44,559 nt of DNA from Lachnospiraceae bacterium UBA3310 (GTDB lineage Bacteria > Bacillota > Clostridia > Lachnospirales > Lachnospiraceae), in NCBI GenBank assembly GCA_002361355.1, contig DESQ01000039.1:1-44559 (forward strand), given 5' to 3'. This document shows, piece after piece, positions 24,242 to 32,766 of the stretch (position 1 is the stretch's first letter; every line of letters begins with the position of its first letter). A model generated the notes under the pieces. That model had not been told where the DNA came from. It did no database searches and worked only from the letters and a program-made list of their open reading frames with translations. Position numbers and translations under genes: made by a program.

Positions 24242-25543
24242 ATGGTTATTAAACGGGACAGATATTTGAATAAATTGATATCTAAAAAGGAAAATGGCTT
24301 AATTAAGGTGATTACCGGAATCAGAAGATGTGGAAAGTCATATTTGCTGTTTAATTTGTACCATGAATATTTAAACACCATCGGAATTTCAGATGACAAT
24401 ATTATAGAACTTGCACTGGATGAAATCATGAATGCGAGATATCGAAATCCGATGGAACTGGATGCGTTTATCCGGGCGCAGGTTACGGATAAGAGCCAAA
24501 AATATTATGTATTTATTGATGAAATTCAAAAGGTGTCCCAAATACAAAATCCTTATGTAGATGATGAAACGGCAACGATAGGATTTGTGGATGTTCTTTT
24601 GGGACTGATGAAGATAAAAAATGTGGATTTGTATGTTACCGGTAGCAATTCCCGGATGTTATCCTCGGACATTTTAACGGAATTTAAAGATCGTGGAGAT
24701 GAGATCAGGGTAAATCCTTTGACATACAGTGAATTTTACGCGGCGTTTGACGGAGAGAAAAGGTATGCATGGCGGCAGTATTACACCTATGGAGGTATGC
24801 CGCTTGTTCTTTCTAAAAAAACACACGAAGAAAAAAGTAAGTATTTGAAGGATTTATTTGAAAAAACATATCTTACGGATGTATTGGAGCATAATCGGAT
24901 TTTCAATGAACAGACGGTATTGGAAGATTTGCTGAATATTGTTTCTTCCGCAGTTGGGTCTCTTGCAAATCCGACAAAATTGGCAAACACCTTTCAAAGC
25001 GTGAGGCAGATATCCATCAACCCGAACACGATTGGTAAGTATCTGGATTTCTTTATTGATGCATTTATTATGTGTAAGGCGTTCAGATATGATATTAAGG
25101 GCAAAAGATATATGGATACGCCGCTTAAATATTATTTCACGGATATAGGCCTGCGCAATGCCCGTTTGAATTTCAGACAGCAGGAAGAAAATCACATCAT
25201 GGAGAATGTGATTTTTAATGAATTATTAGTGAGAGAATATGATGTAGATGTGGGTGTGGTTGCGTATCATTGTCAGGATGAAAACGGAAAGAAAGTGCGG
25301 ACACAGCTAGAAGTGGACTTTGTTGCCAACAAAGGAAACAAGCGTTATTATATCCAATCAGCACTGTCTGTTGACAGTGAGGAGAAACGGGTGCAGGAAA
25401 TCAATTCGCTGTTGAGAGTGGCGGATTCCTTTAAAAAGATAGTGGTTGTGAAGGATGATATTATACCGTGGTATGATGACAATGGTATTTTTTATATTGG
25501 AATTGAACAATTTTTACTGGAAGAAAACGCGATGGAGATTTAA
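24242..25543 (+). CDS. AAA ATPase with DUF4143 domain (second copy)
   Basis: 433 residues. P-loop GIRRCGKSY (residues 26-34), Walker B YVFIDEIQK, and sensor YVTGSNSRML. The DUF4143 C-terminal part has ENVIFNELLVREYDV, then LEVDFVANKGNKRYYIQSA, the endonuclease-like signature. Start ATG 24242, five bases after AGAGGG. It is only distantly related to the protein at 10564 and is more AT-rich than the genes on either side, which suggests separate acquisition. Its promoter has its own pair of repeats. Function unknown; a defence or addiction role is speculation. Confidence 0.82.
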   Translation: MVIKRDRYLNKLISKKENGLIKVITGIRRCGKSYLLFNLYHEYLNTIGISDDNIIELALDEIMNARYRNPMELDAFIRAQVTDKSQKYYVFIDEIQKVSQIQNPYVDDETATIGFVDVLLGLMKIKNVDLYVTGSNSRMLSSDILTEFKDRGDEIRVNPLTYSEFYAAFDGEKRYAWRQYYTYGGMPLVLSKKTHEEKSKYLKDLFEKTYLTDVLEHNRIFNEQTVLEDLLNIVSSAVGSLANPTKLANTFQSVRQISINPNTIGKYLDFFIDAFIMCKAFRYDIKGKRYMDTPLKYYFTDIGLRNARLNFRQQEENHIMENVIFNELLVREYDVDVGVVAYHCQDENGKKVRTQLEVDFVANKGNKRYYIQSALSVDSEEKRVQEINSLLRVADSFKKIVVVKDDIIPWYDDNGIFYIGIEQFLLEENAMEI

Positions 25544-25564
25544 TGGAAGAAAGGAACGGATGAC

Positions 25565-26470
25565 ATGGCGGATTATATGGTGCGGGCAACCGCAGGCGAT
25601 GCGCAGATACGGGCTTTTGCAGTGAATGCGAAAGAACTGGTGGAGACGGCGAGGGCAGCTCACGATACGAGCCCTGTGGTGACGGCGGCTTTGGGGCGGC
25701 TCATGACGGGCGCGCTGATGATGGGCAGTATGCTAAAGGGGGAGGAGGATATTTTGACCCTGCAGATCAGGGGCGCTGGCCCGGTGCATGGTCTCACCGT
25801 GACGGCGGATGCCGCAGGCCACGTGAAAGGCTATGCGGATAATCCGCAAGCAATGATGCCGCCAAACAGCGCGGGAAAACTGGATGTGGGCGGTGTGATC
25901 GGCGCGGGCGTCCTGCATGTCATGAAGGATATGGGGTTAAAAGAGCCCTACGCTTCCACGGTGGCTTTGCAGACAGGGGAGATCGGGGATGATTTGACGT
26001 ATTACTTTGCCACTTCCGAGCAAGTGCCCTCGGTTGTGGCTCTGGGTGTCTTGATGAATCGGGACAATACGGTGCGGCAGGCGGGCGGCTTTATCGTCCA
26101 GTTAATGCCCTTTACCCAGGATGAGGTGATCGATCGTCTGGAGAAAAAACTTTCCGGGGTGTCGTCAGTGACAGCTATGCTGGAGGAGGGATATACGCCG
26201 GAGGGGATATTAGAACTTGTGCTGGGTGAGTTCGGCGTTGAGATTACAGACAGAATACCAGTTTCTTTTCAGTGTAACTGCAGCAGGGAGCGAGTGGAAA
26301 AGGTGCTTCTGAGCCTTGGGAAAAAGGAGCTGCAAGAGCTGGTTGATGAAGGAAAAGAAGTGGAGCTGCACTGTCACTTTTGTAATAAAAAGTATGTTTT
26401 TCCCGTGGAGGCGGTTGAAAAGCTTATGAAAGCGGGAAGTTGTGTAAAAGCCGCAGAGACCCGAGACTAA
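25565..26470 (+). CDS. hslO: Hsp33 redox-regulated chaperone
   Basis: 301 residues, a cytoplasmic holdase activated by oxidative stress. The N-terminal domain has VRATAGDAQIRAFAV and DTSPVVTAALGRLMTGALMMG. The C-terminal zinc site is complete: CNC (near 238-240) and CHFC (near 271-274). The four cysteines bind zinc when reduced and form disulfides on oxidation. Start ATG 25565, with AAGGA upstream. It follows the ATPase by 21 bases, so may be read through from that promoter. Confidence 0.95.
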   Translation: MADYMVRATAGDAQIRAFAVNAKELVETARAAHDTSPVVTAALGRLMTGALMMGSMLKGEEDILTLQIRGAGPVHGLTVTADAAGHVKGYADNPQAMMPPNSAGKLDVGGVIGAGVLHVMKDMGLKEPYASTVALQTGEIGDDLTYYFATSEQVPSVVALGVLMNRDNTVRQAGGFIVQLMPFTQDEVIDRLEKKLSGVSSVTAMLEEGYTPEGILELVLGEFGVEITDRIPVSFQCNCSRERVEKVLLSLGKKELQELVDEGKEVELHCHFCNKKYVFPVEAVEKLMKAGSCVKAAETRD

Positions 26471-27166
26471 ATCATGATTTAATGATCAAAATAAAAGATG
26501 AAATAAGACAAAATAACAGATAAAAGAAAATGAAGAAAACAGGAAAGAAAGAAGGAAAAAAACGGACAAAATCAAACGGCTGTTATGGATAAAATACTGA
26601 TAAACAGGGAAAAGTAAGAACATAGGCGGAAAGTGAGAAAAGAAAAAACAGAGCAGATAAACTGCAAAAAATAGCAACAGATATCAAAAAGAAAATGAGA
26701 CGGCTTTCAAGGAGACCTGGAATGTCGTGCCGGAGAAAACAGTCTGTACAAAATGGAAAAACGATTGTTGTGTAACAAAATCAGGCAATGGCAGTCATTT
26801 TCCTGTGAAGGGGAAATAACAAAAAGATAAAAGAAGATTTAACAGAAAAATACATGCGGTTTTTCATTTTCAAAGTTGATTTTGTAACTGGTGAAGCAAA
26901 GTTCAATTTCCCTTGTGTTTACGGGGAATATTGTGATTGAAATAACAGGTGTTCACATAAAAATAGCGAATGATATATAACAGAATGTATGGTTTGGGCA
27001 AGACGGCTTACAGCAAATCTATCCATTTACAGCATTAAAGACAGATATAAATAAACGGAAAATCTGCTAAAATGGAAGTGTGATAAATATGTGGAAAATA
27101 ACAATTTATGTGTTCTAAAATATCGGAGATTGAAAAGCGAAGGGGAAGAGAGGCGAAGAACAGGAC
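26471..27166. other. 696-base gap without a gene, strongly purine-biased
   Basis: No convincing frame was found. From about 26490 to 26700 the plus strand is nearly all A and G; 26511-26570 has only 7 pyrimidines in 60 bases. A perfect 12-base palindrome AAATCATGATTT lies at its start (26469-26480). Near the 3' end an extended -10 (TGC then TAAAAT, 27065-27073) could serve nadE. No terminator, tRNA or riboswitch was recognised. Confidence 0.5.
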
Positions 27167-29074
27167 ATGAAACATGGATTTGTAAAGGTGGCGGCAGTGA
27201 CACCGAAGATCAAGGTGGCGGATCCTCATTATAATGCGAAGGTGATCTGTAAAGGAATCGAGGAAGCGGCGCAGCGGGGCGCTAAGGTGATCGTTTTTCC
27301 GGAGCTTTGCCTCGTAGGGTATACCTGCGGCGATTTATTTTTACAGGAACTTTTGCTTACACAGGTGTTAGAGGCTCTCTCGGAAGTGGCGACGGCAACG
27401 GAGGAGACGGACGCGCTTGTCTTTGTGGGGCTGCCTCTCATAAAACAACATAAGTTATATAATGTGGCGGCTGTGCTGCAGGACGGGGAGGTGCTTGCCT
27501 TTATTCCCAAAAGGTATATTCCTTCCTACGCGGAGTTTTATGAGACAAGGCATTTTTCACCCGGAAACTTTACGCCGGAGCCATTTTTATATGAAGATAA
27601 AGAAGTGCCCTTTGGAACGGACATTCTTTTTCAGGTGGATGCGGTACAGGGTATGACAGTCGGATGCGAAATCTGCGAGGATATCTGGGTGCCACGGTCT
27701 CCGGGAGCGGCTCATGCGCTGGCTGGCGCCACGGTGGTTGTAAATCTTTCCGCATCCAATGAGACGGTGGGAAAGGATACTTATCGGGAAATGCTGGTTA
27801 AATCTGCCAGCGCAGGACAAATTTCCGCGTATATTTACAGTTCCGCGGGAGAGGGGGAGTCTACGCAGGATCTGGTGTTCGGCGGCCATAACATCATCGC
27901 GGAGAACGGTACGGTGCTTGCACAGGCGAAGCGCTTTGCCACGGGAGCTATATATGCGGATATTGATGTACACAGACTTTGCCATGAACGGCGCAGAATG
28001 AGCACCTATGCGGAGGAAGTGCGGGAACATCAGGTTTTGTCCGTCCATATGGAGCAGGAGGAAACCGTTGTGGAGAGGCAGTTTTCCGAGAGACCCTTTG
28101 TGCCGGATCAGGCCGAAGAACGGGAGAAGCGTTGTGAGGAGATTCTGTCCATTCAGTCCTATGGCCTGAAAAAGCGGTATGAGCACACGGGCTGCCAATC
28201 GGCGGTGTTGGGCATTTCCGGCGGTCTGGATTCCACTCTTGCCCTGTTGGTGACAGTGCGGACTTTTGACATGCTGGGACTGGAACGAAATAAAATAACT
28301 ACCGTTACCATGCCGTGTTTTGGCACGACAGACAGAACTTACGACAATGCCTGCAAACTTGCAAAACTGCTTAAAACCACTCTGCGGGAGGTGGATATTA
28401 AACAGGCGGTGAACACCCATTTCAGGGATATCAGACAGGATGGGGACTGCCATGACATCACTTACGAGAACGGGCAGGCGAGAGAACGCACGCAGGTGCT
28501 GATGGATATTGCGAATCAGACGGGCGGACTGGTGATCGGAACGGGGGATATGTCGGAGCTTGCGCTTGGCTGGGCAACTTACAACGGGGATCATATGTCC
28601 ATGTACGGCGTAAATGCGGGCGTGCCTAAGACGCTGGTGAGCCATCTGGTGCGCTATTATGCGGATACCTGCGGCGAAGAGGCGCTCAGGGCGCTTTTGC
28701 TGGATGTGCTGGATACGCCCGTGAGTCCCGAGCTCCTGCCGCCTGTGGACGGTGTGATCTCCCAGAGGACGGAGGATCTGGTGGGACCCTATGAGCTGCA
28801 TGACTTTTTCTTATACTATATGTTGCGCTGCGGTTTTGAACCGGCGAAGGTTTACAGGGTGGCGTGTATGGCCTTTGCGGGGATTTATGACAATAATGTC
28901 ATATTGAAATGGTTAAAGGTTTTTTACCAGAGGTTTTTTGCACAGCAGTTTAAGCGTTCCTGTCTGCCGGACGGCCCCAAAGTGGGCAGCGTTGCACTTT
29001 CACCCAGAGGGGATCTGCGTATGCCTTCGGATGCCTGCGGGAGGATTTGGCTTGAGGAGCTGGAGGAACTCTAA
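27167..29074 (+). CDS. nadE: Glutamine-dependent NAD+ synthetase
   Basis: 635 residues, two domains. The N-terminal nitrilase-type glutaminase has the catalytic triad region: E46 in VFPELCLVGY, the lysine in FIPKRYIPSYAEFYE, and the cysteine in TVGCEICEDIW. The C-terminal synthetase has the P-loop SGGLDST near residue 350 and the conserved GTGDMSELALGW. It makes NAD+ from nicotinic acid adenine dinucleotide, ATP and glutamine, the last step of NAD synthesis. Start ATG 27167, after GGGGAAGAG. It stands alone between a gene-free gap and a strong terminator. A TGACA palindrome lies at 28888. Confidence 0.95.
   Translation: MKHGFVKVAAVTPKIKVADPHYNAKVICKGIEEAAQRGAKVIVFPELCLVGYTCGDLFLQELLLTQVLEALSEVATATEETDALVFVGLPLIKQHKLYNVAAVLQDGEVLAFIPKRYIPSYAEFYETRHFSPGNFTPEPFLYEDKEVPFGTDILFQVDAVQGMTVGCEICEDIWVPRSPGAAHALAGATVVVNLSASNETVGKDTYREMLVKSASAGQISAYIYSSAGEGESTQDLVFGGHNIIAENGTVLAQAKRFATGAIYADIDVHRLCHERRRMSTYAEEVREHQVLSVHMEQEETVVERQFSERPFVPDQAEEREKRCEEILSIQSYGLKKRYEHTGCQSAVLGISGGLDSTLALLVTVRTFDMLGLERNKITTVTMPCFGTTDRTYDNACKLAKLLKTTLREVDIKQAVNTHFRDIRQDGDCHDITYENGQARERTQVLMDIANQTGGLVIGTGDMSELALGWATYNGDHMSMYGVNAGVPKTLVSHLVRYYADTCGEEALRALLLDVLDTPVSPELLPPVDGVISQRTEDLVGPYELHDFFLYYMLRCGFEPAKVYRVACMAFAGIYDNNVILKWLKVFYQRFFAQQFKRSCLPDGPKVGSVALSPRGDLRMPSDACGRIWLEELEEL
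28888..28901. repeat. TGACA-N4-TGTCA palindrome, site 6
   Basis: TGACAATAATGTCA in nadE, with arms TATGACA/TGTCATA; encodes YDNNV. Confidence 0.7.
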
Positions 29075-29092
29075 CCTGTTTGGTCAACAAAG

Positions 29093-29119
29093 CGGCCGGC
29101 TGATCAGCCGGCCGTTTTT
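29093..29119. terminator. Strong intrinsic terminator after nadE
   Basis: A perfect 22-base palindrome made of CGGCCGGC, TGATCA and GCCGGCCG, followed by five T. It lies between nadE and the convergent FMN-binding-like gene and can serve both. Confidence 0.88.
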
Positions 29120-29129
29120 GCGCGAAATG

Positions 29130-29603
29130 TTATTCCGTTTCCACATCCCCATCGTTCTCGTAAGCCTTTTCCAGCGACTTGGTGATGGCGTCAAGGAGGA
29201 TCATGGAAGTGTATTTGCTGTCGTCAGGGTATGTAATCCCTTCCAGACTCTGGTTTTTGATGATCTGGTCGGCGAGATCCTCGAAGGAAGGCTGGATGAG
29301 AGGATACATGGTCGTGACGGCCTCATCCAGATTGACCAGACGGATGGCATTGATATTCTTTTCATCCACGGTCACCTCGATCTCTACCACGTTGTCGTTC
29401 AGGATCAGGGAGGTTGTATATACGCCGGGCACATAGGTATCTGTGGTGGTCTGCGTCACGGTGGACATGGTTTCCTGCTTTTTTTCCTTGGGAAGAAACA
29501 TGATGATGAGCAGGATGATAAAAAGGATACCGAGAGCAGCGAAGATGCCGGTATATATTAACTCTTTTACATGAAGTACGACAATTTTGGTCTTAGAACT
29601 CAT
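29130..29603 (-). CDS. Single-span membrane protein with FMN-binding-like domain
   Basis: 157 residues. One N-terminal membrane helix (GIFAALGILFIILLIIMFL) and an exported domain. YVPGVYTTSLILNDNVVEIEVTVD and the closing DSKYTSMILLDAITKSLEKA follow the layout of the FMN-binding domain of NqrC/RnfG type. The usual SGAT flavin-attachment motif is replaced by YTSM, so covalent flavin is doubtful. Start ATG 29601-29603. It is convergent with nadE and divergent from the glnA promoter. A role in extracytoplasmic electron transfer is possible but unproven. Confidence 0.55.
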   Translation of the reverse strand: MSSKTKIVVLHVKELIYTGIFAALGILFIILLIIMFLPKEKKQETMSTVTQTTTDTYVPGVYTTSLILNDNVVEIEVTVDEKNINAIRLVNLDEAVTTMYPLIQPSFEDLADQIIKNQSLEGITYPDDSKYTSMILLDAITKSLEKAYENDGDVETE

Positions 29604-29698
29604 ACAAATATCCCCACAGTGATTCTTTTTTAACAGTTTATGTGGAGGGAGTACAGTTTATGCCTCTGCTTATCGTGCTGCCTGCTGTCTGTACAGGG

Positions 29699-29728
29699 TT
29701 GACAGGAGAAGGCGCAAACTGGTATTAT
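29699..29728 (+). promoter_or_regulatory. Promoter of glnA
   Basis: TTGACA (29699-29704), an 18-base spacer, and TATTAT (29723-29728). Just downstream an eight-pair hairpin (29741-29748 with 29760-29767) followed by TAAAATTA may act in the leader. Confidence 0.65.
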
Positions 29729-29822
29729 GATACGGAACAAGGGCGTTCTTATGGGGATAGAGCGCCCTAAAATTATGTGTATAAGCAGGTTCGAAATGTA
29801 CGCGCAGAAAGGCAGGTATCGC

Positions 29823-31157
29823 ATGAGAAAGAATTATAGCAGGCAGGATATTATAAAACTGGTGGAAGAGGAGGATGTGGAGTTTATCCGGATGCAGTTT
29901 ACGGATATTTTCGGCAATCTGAAAAACGTGGCGGTCACGGCGGCACAGTTAGAGAAGGCGCTTGATAACGAGTGCATGTTTGACGGTTCTTCCATCGAGG
30001 GATTCACCGATGTGGAGGATTCGGATATGTATCTGTATCCTGATTGGAGCACGCTAGAGATTTTCCCCTGGAGACCCCAGCAGGGAAAGGTAGCGAGGCT
30101 GATATGCGACGTGTATCGTTCCGACAGAAAACCCTTTGAAGGAGATCCCCGTTATGTGTTGAAGCGTGCCATCAAGGAGGCGGAGGATATGGGTTACACA
30201 TTCCGCGTGGGGGCGGAGTGCGAGTTTTTCCTTTTCCATTTGGACGAAAACGGCATGCCTACCACGACGAGCCACGAAAAGGCGGGTTATTTTGATGTGG
30301 GGCCGGTGGATCTGGGAGAAAATGCCAGAAGAGATATGGTGCTGACGCTGGAGGATATGGGTTTTGTAGTGGAGGCGTCCCATCATGATGTGGCGCCGGC
30401 CCAGCATGAGATCAGTTTTCTCTACGACGAGGCTCTCGCGACAGCGGACAACATCATGACCTTTAAGCTGGCGGTTAAGACGATTGCGCGCAGGCATGGC
30501 CTTCACGCTACTTTTATGCCAAAGCCCAAGTATGGCATGAACGGGTCTGGTATGCACATTAATATGTCCCTGTTGAAAGACGGAAAAAATATATTTGCGG
30601 ACGAGAACGACGGGTATGGATTAAGCCAGACCGCTTATGCCTTTCTGGGAGGCATCATGACGCATATCCGGAGCATGACGGCGATCACAAACCCGATTGT
30701 AAACTCCTACAAGAGACTGGTGCCGGGGTATGAAGCGCCGGTGTATATTGCCTGGAGCGCTACAAACAGAAGTCCGCTGATCCGTATTCCAGCAGCTTCG
30801 GGAGATGCGGTGCGGATGGAGCTTCGTTGTCCGGATGCGGCGGCAAACCCCTATCTGACGTTGGCGGCTGTTCTGCGGGCAGGACTGGACGGCATCAAAA
30901 AACAGACAGTTCCGCCTACAAGTGTGGACTGCAATATCTTCCATATGAGCGAGAACGAGCGGAGAGAGCGGAACATCGAGGAACTTCCCGGCACGCTGAT
31001 GGAGGCTGTTTCCTGCATGGAGAAGGACAGCTTTATGAGAGAGACGCTGGGCAGTCATGTGTTTGAGAAATATATTGCCCTGAAAAAGGAGGAGTGGAAC
31101 CGTTACCGCAGCCAGATCACGGACTGGGAGATCAACGAATACCTGAATCAATATTAA
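29823..31157 (+). CDS. glnA: Glutamine synthetase type I
   Basis: 444 residues, GSI-alpha size. It condenses glutamate, ammonia and ATP to glutamine. Key segments are visible: MFDGSSIEGF, the metal-site VGAECEFFLF, NGSGMHIN, RLVPGYEAPVYIAWS and the arginine-rich RSPLIRIP. Start ATG 29823, with AAAGGCAGG upstream; the frame extends to 29727 without a ribosome site. The length argues against an adenylylated GSI-beta enzyme, so feedback and transcriptional control are more likely. The promoter is at 29699, and the next gene encodes an ANTAR regulator, which fits nitrogen control. Confidence 0.95.
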   Translation: MRKNYSRQDIIKLVEEEDVEFIRMQFTDIFGNLKNVAVTAAQLEKALDNECMFDGSSIEGFTDVEDSDMYLYPDWSTLEIFPWRPQQGKVARLICDVYRSDRKPFEGDPRYVLKRAIKEAEDMGYTFRVGAECEFFLFHLDENGMPTTTSHEKAGYFDVGPVDLGENARRDMVLTLEDMGFVVEASHHDVAPAQHEISFLYDEALATADNIMTFKLAVKTIARRHGLHATFMPKPKYGMNGSGMHINMSLLKDGKNIFADENDGYGLSQTAYAFLGGIMTHIRSMTAITNPIVNSYKRLVPGYEAPVYIAWSATNRSPLIRIPAASGDAVRMELRCPDAAANPYLTLAAVLRAGLDGIKKQTVPPTSVDCNIFHMSENERRERNIEELPGTLMEAVSCMEKDSFMRETLGSHVFEKYIALKKEEWNRYRSQITDWEINEYLNQY

Positions 31158-31196
31158 ATAACGAATGATATTACTTGACAGAAGGGAGGTGAGCGT

Positions 31197-31745
31197 GTGA
31201 TCAACATCATTGTGGTTCTGCCAAAACCGGAGGACGCCAAGGGCATTCGCAATCTGCTTATGAAAAACGGATTTCGGGTGGACAGCGTGTGTACGACCGG
31301 TTCTTCGGCACTTAGCAGAATGGACGACTTAAATGACGGTCTTGTGATTAGCAGCTACAGGCTGCCGGATATGATGTACAGTGAATTGCACGCCTGCCTT
31401 CCGAAGGGCTTTGAAATGCTTCTTTTAGCCTCCGCGAACACTTTACAGGATTGCGACTGCCGGGATATTATGAGCCTTTCCATGCCGCTTAAGGTGCATG
31501 ATCTGATCAATACGGTGGACATGATGGCGCAGGCAATCGAGCGTCGCAAAAGACGGGAGAGACAGCGGCCGAAAGAGCGAAGCGCAGAGGAGGAAGGCCT
31601 GATCAGGGAAGCAAAAGAACTTCTGATGAACCGAAACCATATGACGGAGGAGGAAGCCCATCGTTATCTGCAAAAATGCAGTATGGACAGCGGCACGAAT
31701 CTGGTGGAGGAAGCGCGCATGGTACTTGTCATGATGCGGGCGTAG
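31197..31745 (+). CDS. ANTAR-domain antiterminator with pseudo-receiver
   Basis: 182 residues. The N-terminal 120 residues have a receiver fold (INIIVVLPKPEDAKGIRNLL), but the phosphoacceptor position reads VISSYRLPD, with serine where aspartate is usual. This suggests signalling other than phosphorylation. A coiled basic linker follows. The C-terminal ANTAR domain (EAKELLMNRNHMTEEEAHRYLQKCSMDSG, then VEEARMVL) binds paired RNA hairpins to prevent termination. Start is GTG 31197, after GGGAGGTGA. It lies 39 bases after glnA, a position it often has in clostridia, and probably controls nitrogen genes. Confidence 0.85.
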   Translation: MINIIVVLPKPEDAKGIRNLLMKNGFRVDSVCTTGSSALSRMDDLNDGLVISSYRLPDMMYSELHACLPKGFEMLLLASANTLQDCDCRDIMSLSMPLKVHDLINTVDMMAQAIERRKRRERQRPKERSAEEEGLIREAKELLMNRNHMTEEEAHRYLQKCSMDSGTNLVEEARMVLVMMRA

Positions 31746-31900
31746 CCGTCGCGGTCAACATCCTGCGACCAGGCGGGTACGGCACAATTCTTTTTGAAAT
31801 GTGATGCGGCGATGGCTTTTTTGCGGATATGGATGTATACTGAGAAAAGGCTGTAACGGATCAGGGTCAGACGGATGGAAAGAAAGGAATGGATGACGGC

Positions 31901-32737
31901 ATGAAATTTACGAAAATGCAGGGCTGCGGGAACGATTACGTCTATGTTGACGGTGGGGCGGAGCAGATTCCCGCGCAGGATAAGCCCGCGCTTGTGCGCC
32001 GCTTAAGCGACAGACATTTCGGTATCGGCGGGGACGGGGTGATTTTTATCAATCCTTCCAAAGAGGCGGATTTTGAGATGGAAATGTTCAACGCGGACGG
32101 TACGCGGGCAGAGATGTGCGGAAACGGTATCCGCTGTGTGGGAAAGTTCGTCTACGACAAGGGGCTCACAGATAAAAATGACATCACTGTCATAAGCGCG
32201 GGAAAGGTAAAGTATCTGACGCTTTTTACCAAAGACGGGAAAGTGGAGACGGTGAAGGTCAATATGGGTGCGCCTGAGCTTGCGGCGGCGCTGGTGCCGG
32301 TGGTCTGTGACAAAGAACAGGCTGTTGACGAGCCGGTTTCGGTGCAGGGCAGAGAGTATAGGATGACCTGCGTGTCCATGGGAAATCCCCATGCAGTGGT
32401 GTTTATGGACGACGTGGAATCATTGGATATAGAGGCGATCGGCCCGCATTTTGAGAATCATGAGCGGTTTCCGAGGCGGACAAACACGGAGTTTGTGAAG
32501 GTGCTTGACAGAAATACCGTGCAGATGCGGGTCTGGGAGCGGGGTACGGGAGAGACGCTGGCCTGCGGCACGGGAGCCTGCGCTACGGTTGTTGCCTGCG
32601 TCTTAAATGGTCTTACGCAGGAGACGGTCACCGTAAAGCTGCTTGGCGGCGATCTCACCGTTACCTGGGACAGGGCGGCGGATCTGGTTTACATGACAGG
32701 GCCCGCAGTTACGGTTTTTGAGGGCGAGGTAATCTAA
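31901..32737 (+). CDS. dapF: Diaminopimelate epimerase
   Basis: 278 residues from ATG 31901 (MKFTKMQGCGNDYVYVD, the usual family start). An ATG four codons earlier (31889) lies one base after AAAGG and is less likely. Both catalytic cysteines are present: CGNGIRC near residue 72 and ACGTGAC near 224. It converts LL- to meso-diaminopimelate for lysine and peptidoglycan. With dapL at 34341 it makes up the last steps of the aminotransferase route; a DUF6020 gene separates them. It carries a TGACA palindrome at 32179. Confidence 0.95.
   Translation: MKFTKMQGCGNDYVYVDGGAEQIPAQDKPALVRRLSDRHFGIGGDGVIFINPSKEADFEMEMFNADGTRAEMCGNGIRCVGKFVYDKGLTDKNDITVISAGKVKYLTLFTKDGKVETVKVNMGAPELAAALVPVVCDKEQAVDEPVSVQGREYRMTCVSMGNPHAVVFMDDVESLDIEAIGPHFENHERFPRRTNTEFVKVLDRNTVQMRVWERGTGETLACGTGACATVVACVLNGLTQETVTVKLLGGDLTVTWDRAADLVYMTGPAVTVFEGEVI
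32179..32192. repeat. TGACA-N4-TGTCA palindrome, site 7
   Basis: TGACATCACTGTCA in dapF, encoding NDITV. Confidence 0.7.
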
Positions 32738-32766
32738 GAGAATTTGAAGGATTTTACGATGAGAGT

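Noticed and set aside
26469..26480. AAATCATGATTT perfect palindrome after hslO
   Set aside because: A 12-base AT-rich palindrome is not rare enough alone. No T run follows and no second copy was seen.
26486..26677. Minus-strand frame encoding a very hydrophobic 63-residue peptide
   Set aside because: It is the complement of the purine-rich tract, so Phe and Leu codons arise automatically. No ribosome site or family resemblance.
27587..28801. 404-codon frame opposite nadE
   Set aside because: It lies wholly antisense to a clearly conserved gene, is rich in His, Arg and Gln as antisense frames are, and has no recognisable domain.
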